Counted from the stretch's first letter, positions 20,552 to 31,620 are shown. The stretch is 64,000 bases of DNA from Parietaria judaica (GCA_954871525.1 OX940861.1:13252842-13316841), one strand, 5' to 3'. A program made the numbers and translations. Notes: generated by a model from the sequence alone, not told the origin.

Positions 20552-20579
20552 GCGTCGTTTGTGCAGCTCTATAACTTAC

Positions 20580-21656
20580 TAATCAATGCATGTCCTTTTT
20601 TTATACTTTGGATATGTAAAATCACATATTTGTTAGTCAAATTGCACGATTCAACTCTCGTTTTAAAAATATATATAAAAAATAACAATATATAATTTTG
20701 AAATATTTTTAGAATAAACTCCGGTTAAGGTTTTTAATATTTGAATTTTTTTAAATTATGTACCCAAACTATATTTTGGTGGCTAATGTACCTAAGTTTC
20801 ATTCCGTTAGTGAATTCGGTTCACTTCGTCGATTTTTAAATTCCACAGTCAATTTTTGTTACATACACTGCCACGTCAGCCTCATATGCCATATGGTACA
20901 CTATTTTTTTAATTTATATAAATAAATCTTAATTAAAAAAATTATATTTAAAATGTTACTGTGTGTCCCGCTTCACTCTCTGTCTTTATCTCTCTTTCTC
21001 TCCCATTAACACAGGGTAGTGCTTGATTTTTCTGAGCCCGCTGAAGTAAGCCTTGTCCCTATCTTTATCTACATTAACGCACTGGTAGTGCTTGAATTCT
21101 CTTAGCCCCTTGTTGAAGTAAGCCCCTACGCTCCCCTTTAGATCTCACGTTTTTTATTCTTTACTCAGAAATGAAGACGTAAGCGGACTTTCCGAAAACG
21201 ACTTTCAACCAATCAAAGATGAAGAATCAAGCATCAAGCCCGGTTCGTTTGACCGTCAAGCGGACATCGGGCCTGGCTCATAAACAAGACTTGAGCCGCA
21301 TTCAAGATGAATTATTTTTAAGCATTAACAAGTACATCATTCAAAAAAAATTCAAACATTGAGTATTTTAGACGGAATTTTACCGATATTCTTACAAAAT
21401 TATGTTTGTTTTTGTAACTTTGTTCATTGTCATTGTGGTTCCGATTTCTTAGCGTGTATATCTATAAAGTTCGACACGTGAATATTAGGTTTTCCTGATT
21501 GATATGTTTCATTATATAATAATGGTCCACGGACCCACGTGAAATGTTAATAAAGTTGTCCTAGTTTACTATATATGTCTCTTATAACTTAAATATTTAT
21601 AGGCAAGAGGGAGAAATTATACTTCGGATTAATTAGAGTAGTTTAAATAAAGAGAA
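20580..21656. other. Non-coding, AT-rich intergenic sequence
   Basis: No gene found. An imperfect duplication of about 70 bp (GGTAGTGCTTGA...CTGAAGTAAGCC and GGTAGTGCTTGA...TTGAAGTAAGCC) lies at about 21014-21128. The rest shows no structure I can name. Confidence 0.5.
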
Positions 21657-22112
21657 GGGTTAATGACGGCAAAAATACACAAAGTTGATCAAAGAAACCC
21701 TCGTGTATCCAAAGTCTAAAAGTGGTGGCAAAAATACCCAAAGTCATATTTGGGACGTTGACCACTCTATTCTCGTAACCCAGTTAACTTACCCGTTAAC
21801 TCATGCCACGTGGACAAACGTGGCTTGCTGACATAGTAATTTTTTGCCAAGTGGACGAGCCCACATCAGCCTCGTTTACGACAAAACAACGAATTAAACC
21901 CCTAATTGGTCTCGTCCACGTGGCAAAAAATTGCTATGTCAGCAACCCACATTTGTCCGCGTTGCTAGAATTAACGGGTAAGATAACTTCGTTACGAGAA
22001 TGGAGTGGTTAACGCCCCAAATGCAACTTTGAACATTTTTGCCACCACATTTAAACTTTGGATACACGAGGAGTTCTTTGACCAAACTTTGAGTATTTTC
22101 GCCGTCATTAAC
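21657..22112. mobile_element. Long-TIR Mutator-like MITE, copy 1
   Basis: Begins GGGTTAATGACGGCAAAAAT and ends in its inverse CGCCGTCATTAAC; the arms fold back almost throughout. It is the same family as 32281-32750 and similar in terminal sequence to 49820-51317. No target duplication is visible, because the right edge abuts a LINE relic and the left edge unrelated DNA. One end is therefore probably rearranged. Confidence 0.8.
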
Positions 22113-22313
22113 ACCGCAAAAGAGCTCCAAGTCCGCCTTCGTGAGAACTTCTAGCGCACGGAAACAAAGTTCCTTAAAAGGAACCGCTCCCGTCTTCTCA
22201 ACCCACCTTTGAAGAGACGAACTTTCCCAAATCGCCCGAGCCCGCTCACAACTCCACACCGCACGTAGGCGTCTTTCGGCAAAGCTCCACAAAATTTGCA
22301 AAAGGTTAAGCAC
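22113..22313 (-). pseudogene. LINE relic (zinc-binding region of L1-type RT)
   Basis: A minus-strand frame with homology to the C-terminal part of the LINE at 41466 (RAVWSCERARAIWESSSLQRWVEKTG; ELCFRALEVL; LELFCG against the same order there). Homology stops at the inverted-repeat element at 22112. The frame shown is broken beyond that. Confidence 0.75.
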
Positions 22314-22369
22314 GGCACTCCGCGGCCACGAAGAGCGCCATAAGTCGAGAGAATATCGAACCAGTAAGC

Positions 22370-23940
22370 ATTGCCTTTTTTATCTCGTTTGTATTTGAAC
22401 TTAAAACCTCACAATAAATAAAATATGTAAACTTAACGTTGTACCAAATTAGGGCAGATTAATTAGAAGGATAACGAGGGTAAAAGTTGCAATAGTCTTT
22501 CCATTTTTTTTTTTTTTTGCATGTTAAAGTTTTTATTCTCTGAAATGGTAAGGCATTTAGTTTTTCATTCACTATTTTCAAGTCAAATGTTATGTGGTAT
22601 CATGTTAACCGCCACATGGCATGTCATGTCATCCAACTATCACGTGATTTCATAACTAATATTATTATTTTTATATCGAATTATTAATTTAGCTAGTTAG
22701 GCCCGAGTCAGGACCGGACAAAATTATTCTTTAATCGAGGTTATTAATTTATCAATGTTCTATTATCTTTTAATTAGGGTATTTTTGTATTTCAAAATAA
22801 AAATTACATAGTTATTTTAATCCGGCTTTTCTTAGATTCCGCGTAATTTAATCCCAATATTTTAGATTTTTGGGTAAAAAAAAAATGGTATATCAATCCA
22901 AGTATTTTATTCTGGTTCATCAATATTGTAATTATTAAAAAATTATTAATAGCTTCTCGATAAATTATTTTTTATTTTTATTTTAAATTAAAAAATCAAC
23001 ATAATAGACAAATGACATAACATGTCATGTGACGGTCAGCATAATACCACGTACAATTTGACTTAAAAATACTGAATGCAAGACTAACCAAGCCCTCCTT
23101 GATGCAAGGCCTACAAGGCAAGGGCCTTGGGCCCCAAGACAAGGCCCCGTAAAGATCAGTCAGAAAAAAAAAAAAAAAAAAAAAAAACCTTTTGAGTTAT
23201 GACTTCTATTTACTTCCATTCTCAAATCTCAACAAAGGTTTCCATCTTAGTTTTTGCATTGTTGATTTCTGCGCAAAGTCAAACTATTCACTTCGGGTAA
23301 GTAATAGTTGTCTAACTCTTAACTTTCTTTTACTATTTACTTCCATATATCTTTGTTTTTATTTTTTATTTTTTTTTTTGAGTTTTGTTATACTATTCGT
23401 TAATTGAGATAAATTACATTAATTTGTGTGTAAAAATAGTAGTTCTGTTAATTTACTCTTGACGCAGTGCACAAATACATTGTATCTTTTTTTTTTCTTT
23501 TTCTTTTTGGAGTATATTAATTTTCCTTAATTTTTTAATCTGTTTTTTTTTTAGATTTATTCTAACTAGTTCAATTAAAAAAATATTAATCGGGAGCAGA
23601 AAAATGAGAATGAATTTTTTTTAAAAGAGGCTTTAGAAAAATTCAATCGATTCTTGATGCAGGATATAATGAGTATAATTGACTATTAAATTCTTTTGAT
23701 TCATGCCTAAGATTATTCTCTTTTATTATGAGATTATCTTCATTTATTTTATTTTATTTACTTTGATTTAGTTATAATTGAATAAGGTATCAATCATTTA
23801 TGGCTTTTATTTGGTTCTTCTAGTATATTATGAAGAGCAAAACGTGTAATTCTTAGTTTTTATAATGATATGAAAAAACGAGCTTTAGCTTGTAAAGTCG
23901 AGTTTTATCTCGCAAAGACGTGCTCTTCGTTTCACCCGTA
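22370..23940. other. Non-coding AT-rich region with a fold-back
   Basis: Apart from the inverted repeat at 22545-23092 and poly(A)/poly(T) tracts (23165-23187, near 22505 and 23500) I see no coding sequence. Short open frames here have no recognisable family. Confidence 0.5.
22545..23092. repeat. Diverged inverted repeat (fold-back MITE)
   Basis: The left arm (about 22545-22640; TTCAAGTCAAATGTTATGTGG) and right arm (about 23000-23092) are reverse complements with mismatches (CCACGTACAATTTGACTT on plus at the right). No clear target duplication. Superfamily not assigned. Confidence 0.55.
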
Positions 23941-23957
23941 GTTTGCTCTACATCAGT

Positions 23958-24054
23958 TGGTATCAGAGCCAACTGTTTTTGCGCAGATGGCGCCGAAGAA
24001 ACGGGCTGTTCGATATGCTTCCGTAGAAGACGTACATAGACGTGACGACAACTC
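23958..24054 (+). mobile_element. 5' fragment of an LTR retrotransposon: PBS and start of gag
   Basis: TGGTATCAGAGCC (23958-23970) is the standard initiator-Met tRNA PBS, preceded by a possible LTR end (CTACATCA). A Gag-like frame starts at ATG 23987 (MAPKKRAVRYASVEDVHRR). It is cut at 24054 by the chromovirus. The frame continues after the insertion's second target copy at 29280 (LRTQVELLTR, then a stop), so this is the host element of that insertion, already degenerate. Confidence 0.65.
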
Positions 24055-24507
24055 TGTTACGGCCCCATTGTCGAGCTCTCGTGATTGGCGGTGTAGCTCT
24101 CGTGAAGTTCCACGCTCCGCGAGCCGTGATCGATTTCAATTCGGATCACCTGCAAACTGCAATTTCAAGATTCGAAAACACCACGAAGATCCACAAACAC
24201 TAGAATGAATCACACAGTGGCATTGATGATCAAAACACACATACAGAGATACCACACATATGAACACACACACACACACCTCAAGTTCTAACCCAAACCC
24301 CCAAATCGGGAATCTAGACTAGTCCCTGGCTAAAAGCCTTCCTCACTACACTTGAGGTATTTATAGGCTCATTATTCTCTACTCAACACAAGAAAAATAA
24401 CTACGACACTTAACCCGCTCTATTCTTCGCTTTTACCGCTTGAACTTGGCCTCGTAATGCGCCTTGAGTACGCCTTCTCAAATCTTTTATCCACCACGTC
24501 GGTAACA
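24055..24507 (-). repeat. 3' LTR of the chromovirus
   Basis: 453 bp, on plus TGTTACGGCC...CGGTAACA. The last 29 codons of pol lie inside it and the purine tract GAGGGGAGAAA (minus) just before it is also coding. Confidence 0.88.
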
Positions 24508-26580
24508 TTTCTCCCCTCATCGACAAGGAGCTTGACCTCAAGCTCCAAATCTGGAAATGCATCGACAAGAGTATCGAGGTTCTCCCAAAGGGCGCTGGTT
24601 GAGTCAGTTCCGTCCCACAAAACGAGCACTTCGCGCTCCCCGAGGTGGGAACGAACACGTAGCAGTTTGCTAGGACGCGTGGGAATGGTTTCCCCGTCAA
24701 AAACTGTCGAGAATGTGGCACCTTTGTCGGGCAGCGGTCCTTTGTGGCCTTTGAGGAGACAAACATGAAAAACATCATGAATTTGACTCTCCGGTGGGAG
24801 TCGAAGTTGGTAGGACACCTTGCCCACACGCGCAACCACCTCGAATGGACCGTAAAACCGTGGAGAAAGTTTAGTGAAGCTCTTACGAGCAACGGAGAGT
24901 TGTCGATATGGTTGGAGCTTGAGCCACACCCAACTCCCTACGTCGAACTCGACCTCGCGATGTCTACCATCATACACGGCTTTCATTCTTGCTTGGGCAG
25001 CAAGCAAATTCGCTCGAATCACCTCCAAAAACTCCGTGCGCTTGGTGAGTGCCACATCTACTTCGTCCACCCTTGCGCTCCCCGCTACGTAATCAATCAA
25101 ACGTGGGGGTTCACGACCGTACACGACTCGGAACGGGGTGGCTTTTAGAGCCGAATGGTATGAAGTATTGTAACAATACTCCACCCAAGGAAGCCAAGCG
25201 GTCCACTTTCGAGGGTTATCACCCGTAACACACCTCAAATACATCTCAAGAGTCCTGTTTACGACCTCAGTTTGTCCGTCACTTTGAGGGTGAAAAGCCG
25301 TTGAGAATGCTAAGTTTGATCCGGAGAGGCGAAACAACTCTCTCCAAAAGTTGCTTCTAAATACCTTGTCTCTATCGGAAACAATAGACTCCGGGAAGCC
25401 GTGCAACTTCACAATCTCGCGGAAAAACACTTCGGCAACGGAAGAAGCCGTGTACAGGTGACTTAGAGGAAGAAAATGGGCAGCCTTGGAAAACCGATCG
25501 ACCACGACGAGAATGACGGATTTCCCGGTTGCTCGGGGTAGCCCTTCGACGAAATCCATCGATATATCCGCCCACACGTGGTGTGGCACCGGTAGAGGTT
25601 GAAGAAGGCCGTTTGGTTGTAATGTTTCTCACTTGTTCCGTTGACACGTCGAGCACTCGGCAATGTGGTCTTGAACCGTTTTCTTCCAACTGTTCCAATA
25701 GAATTCTACTCTAATCCTCTCCAACGTCTTCGTGACCCCTTCGTGGCCAAACCGGTGGAAACCGCCAACAATAACCGGAATAAGTGGCGACGATGCTCTC
25801 TCGTACGCCCTCCCTTTGTACATAATCAATCCGTCTTGCAAAGTCCACTTCGGTCCTTCCTTCCCGATTCGAATCCTTTCCACAAGCTCTCGCGAATCGA
25901 CGTTGCACTCGGTTTCGGTACGGAGGCTATCAAACAGCCCCGGTCCAATCAAGAGCGCGTGAAGTGCCAAGCTTGGGTGCTCCGTATCTTCCTCGCGTCG
26001 GGAGAGAGCGTCCACTACCTTATTCAATGATCTCGCTCGATACTCCACTGTGAAATCGTAACCCAAGAGCTTGCTCACCCAATGGAGTTGTGGAGAAGTT
26101 GTGAGTCGTTGCTCGAGCAAGTGCTTGAGGCTCGAGTGATCCGTTCGGACTAGAAACTTACTTCCCCACAAGTATGGTCGCCAATGGATGATGGCCTTTG
26201 CAAGTCCAATCAATTCGCGTTCGTACGCGGCAAGCTTAAGGTGCCGATCGGCCAACTTTCGACTAAAAAACGCGATGGGGTGGCCGTCTTGTTGAAGCAC
26301 GGCACCGATCCCACTCCCGGAAGTGTCACATTCAACCACAAATTCTTTTGTGAAGTTCGGTAACGCGAGAACCGGAGACTCGGACACTGCTTTCTTTAGA
26401 GCCGAGAATGCCTCGCTTGCCGTTCCATCCCATTCAAAACGTGTCCGTCGTAACAAGCTTGTTAACGGGGCAGCGGTGACGCCGTAGTTGCGGATGAACT
26501 TTCGATAGTACCCGGACAAGCCGAGAAATCCCTGAATACCCCTCGGTGACGTAGGCGTTGGCCACTCGGTAATGGCACGG
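24420..26580 (-). pseudogene. Chromovirus pol remnant: RT end, RNase H, integrase, chromodomain-like tail
   Basis: The frame begins in the RT connection (EWPTPTSP, then LSGYYRKFIRNYGV), so the YxDD palm is missing. RNase H follows (VVECDTSGSGIGAVLQQDG; LVRTDHSSLKHLLEQ), then the integrase finger (HRFGHEGVTKT; CSTCQRNK). One in-frame TGA at 25629-25631 interrupts the frame. The integrase core is intact from 25589 (DISMDFVEGLP, SDRDKVF, SDGQTEVVNRT). A GPY/F module (RFYGPFEVVARVGKVSYQL) and a degenerate chromodomain (LLRVRSHLGEREVLVLWDG) complete it. Stop at 24420, inside the LTR. It is inactive because of the truncation and the nonsense codon. Confidence 0.88.
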
Positions 26581-26586
26581 AAGCAT

Positions 26587-27957
26587 CTCTAAATACAAGG
26601 CGCGGCTTGTAGCTAAAGGATTTCATCAACGTCCTGGCTTCGACTTTATTGAGACCTTTAGTCCAGTCGTCAAGCCCACTACAATTCGCGTGATCCTCAC
26701 CCTTGCCATCTCGTCGAACTGGCCAGTCAAGCAACTCGATATAAACAATGCTTTCCTTAATGGGGAACTCCACGAGGAAGTGTATATGATTCAGCCGCCC
26801 GGCTTTGAAGATGCCACCAAACCGAAGCACGTGTGTCGACTGCAGAAATCTCTCTATGGATTAAAACAAGCTCCAAGAGCTTGGTTCTAAACTCTGACAG
26901 GTGCTCTAATCAAACTTGGATTTCATACCTCCAAGTATGATCACTCTCTGTTTATCAGACACATGTCCGCTCATTCAACTTATATCCCTGTCTACGTCGA
27001 TGACATTTTGGTGACGGGTACCTCAAGTTCTGAAATAGCTTTGCTCACTGATCAACTCCAGAACATGTTTGCGCTGAAGAATCTTTGAGATGTTAATTAA
27101 TTCCTTGGACTGCAAGTCACTTCTATTGGGTCAAGTATCCATCTATCTCAGCGTAAATATGTCACAGATCTCCTCGCTAAACTGAACATGGAAAATGCCA
27201 AACCTTTACCGACACCGATGAGCACAGGAGAACGATTGAGCAACTTTGGTAGCGAACCATTTGACAATCCTCAATTGTACCGAAGCGTTGTTGGCGCCCT
27301 GCAATATGCCACCATCACACGCCCCGAACTCGCCTATGTCGTCAATCGTGTATGTCAGTTCATGCAAACGCCTCTCTTAGCTCACTGGAAAACAGTTAAG
27401 CGTATCATGCGCTACCTCCGGGGTACTCTCGATCATGGAATTCTCATCTCTAAGCAAGAGCATCTTGCATTACAAGGCTACTGCGATGCTGACTGGGGTT
27501 CAGACCCCGATGATCGCCGGTCGACCTCGGGTTATTGCCTCTTCCTCGTCAACAATCTCATATCCTGGAGCTCAAAGAATCAATGCACTGTTTTCCGAAG
27601 CAGCACTGAAGCAGAATACCGGAGTCTAGCGTCCGTTACAGCCGAAGTTTCTTGGGTTGAGTCATTGCTGTCGGAGCTCATGTTGTCTCGATCACACACC
27701 CCGACTGTGTACTGTGACAATCTGAGCACAGTCCTCATGTCCGCCAATCCGGTGTTACATGCTAGGACTTACATGCTAGGACTAAACACATCGAAATAGA
27801 CAAGTTCTTCGTGCGAGAAAAGGTTCTGCGAAAGCAACTCATCGTCAAGCACATTCCTTCATTAGACCAACCTGCTGATGTTCTAACAAAACCGCTCACA
27901 CACCCTCGCTTCGTCTTCCTTCGAGACAAACTTCGAGTCTTCGATAAACACTCTTAG
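26587..27957 (+). pseudogene. Copia RT and RNase H (degenerate)
   Basis: RT starts in the middle ([48 protein letters not shown]) and has the catalytic YVDDILV. RNase H is recognisable (YCDADWGSDPDDRRSTSGY; STEAEYRSLA; TVYCDN). It is broken by a stop after APRAWF, two stops near 27088-27105, and a frameshift caused by a 14-bp tandem duplication (TTACATGCTAGGAC twice, about 27757-27784). The final residues (HIEIDKFFVREKV to RVFDKHS) are in the other frame. Confidence 0.88.
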
Positions 27958-27969
27958 TTTGCGGGGGGA

Positions 27970-28105
27970 TGTTAGGATCAATACTAATCACAGTACACGT
28001 GTCATAGACTCTAACTAATTCTGTTGTTAATGCTTACGTCATTAGCTTAACAGAATTGGTTAATTACATAGTCATTATCATGTATAAATATATGGTATCA
28101 GAGCC
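27970..28105 (+). repeat. Copia LTR remnant (123 bp) and Met-tRNA PBS
   Basis: TGTTAGGATC begins right after the polypurine tract. The segment runs only to a TATA-like stretch (TGTATAAATATA) before the PBS TGGTATCAGAGCC at 28093-28105. R and U5 appear to be missing or extremely short. Confidence 0.7.
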
Positions 28106-28241
28106 TCATATGCTCACCATAGCTTCACCATCGTTAATCATTGCAATCGCTTGATTCCATCTCGTTGGTGCTCATCTTCTTCAACCATTGTTCTCTCTGG
28201 TAGATCTGGTTTCCTTTGTTTTTCTCTAGTTATCGACAATC

Positions 28242-28829
28242 ATGGAGAGGTTCGTTCCCGCCGTTTTTCCTCATCCGCTTTCAATCAAGCTCTCAGACAC
28301 AAATTTCTTGCTCTGGCGCCATCAAATCGTCGCTATTGTTCGTGGTCATAAGCTGGCAAAATACATTTTCGATCGAAATCCTTCACCGAAGTTCATTTCT
28401 GGAAGCTCTGATTCGTCTGCAATGGAGCTCAATCCAGAGTTCGTTGATTGGGAGCAACAGGACCAACTCCTCCTCTCATGGCTGATCTCTTCGATGACCG
28501 AGCCTCTCATGAATCGGATGGTCGGATCTCTTTCCTTTTCTGCGGTTTGGAGTGAGCTTGATACCTACTTCACCTCCAACACTGAAGCTAAGGTATCTCA
28601 ATTCCGAAATCAACTCCAAAACTTGAAAAAGAATGATCTCTCGATCACAGATTACTTACTGCAAGTTAAGATAACCGTAGATCTTCTTGCTTCTGTCGGT
28701 GTTTTCCTCACGCCGAAAGAACACATTGCCGCCATCTTTCACAGTCTCCCTACCACGTATGATGTCTTGATTATAGTTGTTCACTCTAGCCATTGTCAAT
28801 CGACAGTTGGTGAAATTTGTACCAAGTTA
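28242..28829 (+). pseudogene. Copia Gag, 5' part
   Basis: MERFVPAVF, then the UBN2-type Gag signature (KLSDTNFLLWRHQIVAIV; WEQQDQLLLSWLISSM; FRNQLQNLKKNDLSITDYL). It is truncated after about 196 residues by the chromovirus LTR at 28830. The zinc knuckle and everything behind it are absent. Confidence 0.88.
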
Positions 28830-29274
28830 TTACGGCCCCGTTGTCGAGCTCTCGTGATTGGCGGTGTAGCTCTCGTGAAGTTCCACGCTCCGCGAGCCGT
28901 GATCGATTTCAATTCGGATCACCTGCAAACTGCAATTTCAAGATTCGAAAACACCACGAAGATCCACAAACACTAGAATGAATCACACAGTGGTATTGAT
29001 GATCGAAACACACATACAGAGATACCACACATATGAACACACACACCTCAAGTTCTAACCCAAATCCCCAAATCGGGAATCTAAACTAGTCCTTGGCTAA
29101 AAGCCTTCCTCACTACACTTAAGGTATTTATAGGCTCATTATTCTCTACTCAACACAAGAAAAATAACTACGACACTTAACCCGCTCTATTCTCCGCTTT
29201 TACCGCTTGAACTTGGCCTCGTAATGCGCCTTGAGTACGCCTTCCCAAATCTTTTATCCACCACGTCAGTAACA
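28830..29274 (-). repeat. 5' LTR of the chromovirus
   Basis: 445 bp, ends in CAGTAACA at 29274 next to the AACTC target copy. The other edge has lost its terminal bases at the junction with copia gag, so deletion has removed the chromovirus PBS and gag. Confidence 0.85.
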
Positions 29275-29279
29275 AACTC

Positions 29280-30991
29280 AGGATTACGGACTCAAGTGGA
29301 ATTGCTCACCCGCTAGGTTGCTGCACTGTTGCAGAATCCGATGGCTCAACTGTTGGGAGTAGGCATCTAGCTCTGATACCATTTTCTCGAATTTTGCATC
29401 TGGTTCGGATATCGATTATTGGGATCAATACCGCTATGATGTCGATTCTCTGGGATCTGATTATTGGGAATTTTTTGTCATTATGTGTTGTAAAAATAGG
29501 TTGTCTAAAAGACATGTCCAGACAATAAAAGGATCAACAAGTTGCTAAAAATCTGCACATTTATTGGAGAGATATGCTGCTGGAGTCAAAGATCTTAGTG
29601 GAGCAATCATCGCGATCAGCTAGCTCAGTCTTAATCATCTTCTGATTGATGTTGAATTGATTTGATTGAATATTACCGTTGGTGCTTTCAATCCCCCTGA
29701 TCGTGGTCCATTTTATTTCCTTATTTGGATGCCATGAAGACCGGCGTATAAAGCCTTTGCTTGATGTGGCTGAAACATCGAGCACTTGGAATGAAAAATC
29801 ACCCATCGGCTTAAATCAGAACTGGAGAGTCTTGAGATCTCGCTTGAGTGAAGTGACGACTTGTTGTGGACAGTTGAAGTTATCGCAAGATCATTCTAAA
29901 GAGAAGCAAGTTTTTTCCCTGAAGTCATATCACCAGCTGCGCCTAGTCTTGAGGGGGAGTTTATATATTCTCTTGTGAAACTCATTTAAGTATCATGTAT
30001 GACCGTGTAACACTTGTAAATGTTTTCCAGTGGAATAAAGTATCTGGGTCAGTGCCCCGCAGAGTAGGTTCCCACGAGAGGTTCGCGAACTGCGTTACCA
30101 AATATCGCGTGTTCACTTGTTTTTTACTTTATACGCATATTTGGTAATCTGGGCTTTAATCATACTTATTGATATACTTGTCGCGACATTATTCCCAATA
30201 TCGTTGATATCCGATTTCAGTTAAAATACAAAACTTTGATAAGGAACCTAAGTATTTGAGTTTTACTATAATAATAAATTAATAATGGAGCATGTCTTTC
30301 TCTTGTGTCGTTTTTAAGATCTAGTCGTTTATTCTCGTTTGTTTTTGTAATAAAATTATAAATAACACTAAAAAAATAAGGTGTAATCATCAATCATGTA
30401 TCAACTAAAGTTCATTATATTTTTTTTTTTTAAAATAACTAAAGTTCATTATATTGTTAGCGAATATAGGAATTACGGCCGACAATTTGGCGGTCGATTA
30501 TTAGCTAATCATTAGAGTGAGTAGTTATGATATTTTACTCTAATGTACTTAGTTTTTTTTTTTTTTTTAACGCTAACATTTATAAAAATAACATTTAACA
30601 TTCAGACGAGGGATTTTCTTTTTCCTCTTCATCCTCATGAGTTCTTAATTATATATTTATACTTGTAATCAATAAATAATATCCAGACAATTAGTTTACT
30701 CTTAATTACGTAAGTAATAATAAATTTTTAGATTTAGAACACAAAATACCTTTGATCCATTCGATCGTTACTATTTATCGACTATCGATACAAATTGGCA
30801 AGCTTCATTGATATATGGCAATATGTGTCAAATTTTTGGTTTTTATTTTTTGTTTATTTTTTGTCAAGTTAGTCGATAGTTTATTGATGACTTAGTCGAG
30901 GATTCGACAAGCGGCGATGAAGTTTTTCTAGCAACACGATTATCAACATATTCTATGTCTATGACAATTATCAATTACATGAGCCGAGAGA
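29280..30991. other. Degenerate retroelement and AT-rich intergenic DNA
   Basis: The first part continues the interrupted gag-like frame (see 23958). A perfect minus-strand Met-tRNA PBS (TGGTATCAGAGC) lies at 29370-29381 and a purine tract (TTGAGGGGGAG, plus) near 29948. They point to mixed, worn LTR elements of both orientations. From about 30070 I see nothing but AT-rich sequence. Confidence 0.5.
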
Positions 30992-31139
30992 TGTGCAATT
31001 TTGCATCGCGTGGGCAAGGAGATGTGTTGATGAAATGTTCTCGAGGTTGTGAAGGCATGAGACTACACAGTTATCAGAGATCATAGAGGTATAGTAAATT
31101 AGTATCACCTATATCAACAAGATGCATCTTCTTTTCGGT

Positions 31140-31214
31140 AGCTCGTACATAGGAACTCTAAAGTTAAGCGTGCTTGGCTTGGAGCGATCTTAGGATGGAT
31201 GACCTCTTGGGAAG
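31140..31214 (+). pseudogene. 5S-rRNA-like domain in Cassandra LTR 1
   Basis: GAACTCTAAAGTTAAGCGTG and GGATGGATGACCTCTTGGGA match the A-box to C-box part of plant 5S rRNA, with an altered middle. It is not a functional 5S gene; only the internal promoter part is conserved. Confidence 0.82.
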
Positions 31215-31575
31215 CTTCTCGGGGAGCATGTGAGTGAGGACTCACGTTGAAAAGGCTTGTGTTGGCTTGTGAGGACAGTCGTCAATTTGATAGAGTAGCC
31301 GGGGAGGGGCATTACAAATGGTATCAGAGCCGAGCCCAGCCGAAAGTGTGGTCGACGAGGACGCCAGGCCCTCGTTAAGTGAGTGATTGTGAGAGTCATC
31401 AATCCCGTAAGCCGAGATGGCAAGAAATGGTAAAATGTGCAACCTTGCATCACCTGACAAGGAGATGTGTTGATGGGATGTTCTCGAGGTTGTGCAGATA
31501 TAAAATTGCACGATTATCAGAGATCATATGAGACAATATGGTCGAAGAGGCTTATAAGTATTACCTATGTCAACA

Positions 31576-31617
<42 letters not shown>
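31576..31617. repeat. (TA)n microsatellite inside Cassandra LTR 2
   Basis: About 40 bases of alternating T and A, absent from LTR 1, explaining the LTR length difference. Confidence 0.85.

Positions 31618-31620
<3 letters not shown>

Larger units (their letters stand above)
16787..20571 (-). mobile_element. Internally deleted hAT-superfamily DNA transposon, 3,785 bp
   Basis: It has terminal inverted repeats TAGAGCTGCACA (16787) and TGTGCAGCTCTA (ends 20571). The 8-bp target duplication TAACATAC / TAACTTAC (16779-16786, 20572-20579) has one mismatch. Subterminal clusters of TCGCGA motifs occur at both ends. The transposase gene inside is on the minus strand and has lost its catalytic core, so the element is non-autonomous. 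The TSD mismatch suggests it is not very recent. Confidence 0.9.
26581..28829 (+). mobile_element. Permuted Ty1/copia fragment (RT-RNase H-PPT-LTR-PBS-gag)
   Basis: The order is opposite to a normal element: the 3' half (RT, RNase H, polypurine tract GCGGGGGGA) comes first, then a short LTR segment, the Met-tRNA PBS and the 5' gag. It lies inside the chromovirus. Either two copies in tandem sharing an LTR were trimmed on both sides, or a one-LTR circle was opened within the element. Confidence 0.8.
24055..29274 (-). mobile_element. Ty3/gypsy chromovirus (minus), gutted and containing a copia fragment
   Basis: It is bounded by LTR copies at 24055-24507 and 28830-29274 and by the target duplication AACTC (24050-24054 and 29275-29279). 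Both LTRs therefore belong to one insertion. In minus orientation the 5' LTR is at 28830-29274. Gag, protease and most of RT are gone and in their place is a copia fragment (26581-28829). The RT end, RNase H, integrase and 3' LTR remain. LTRs differ at about ten positions plus a CA-repeat length change, so it is clearly older than the Tat element. Confidence 0.85.

Noticed and set aside
23957..24208. 83-residue ORF starting upstream of MAPKKRAV
   Set aside because: It fuses PBS sequence, a gag start and an inserted LTR; only 23987-24054 is coding-like.
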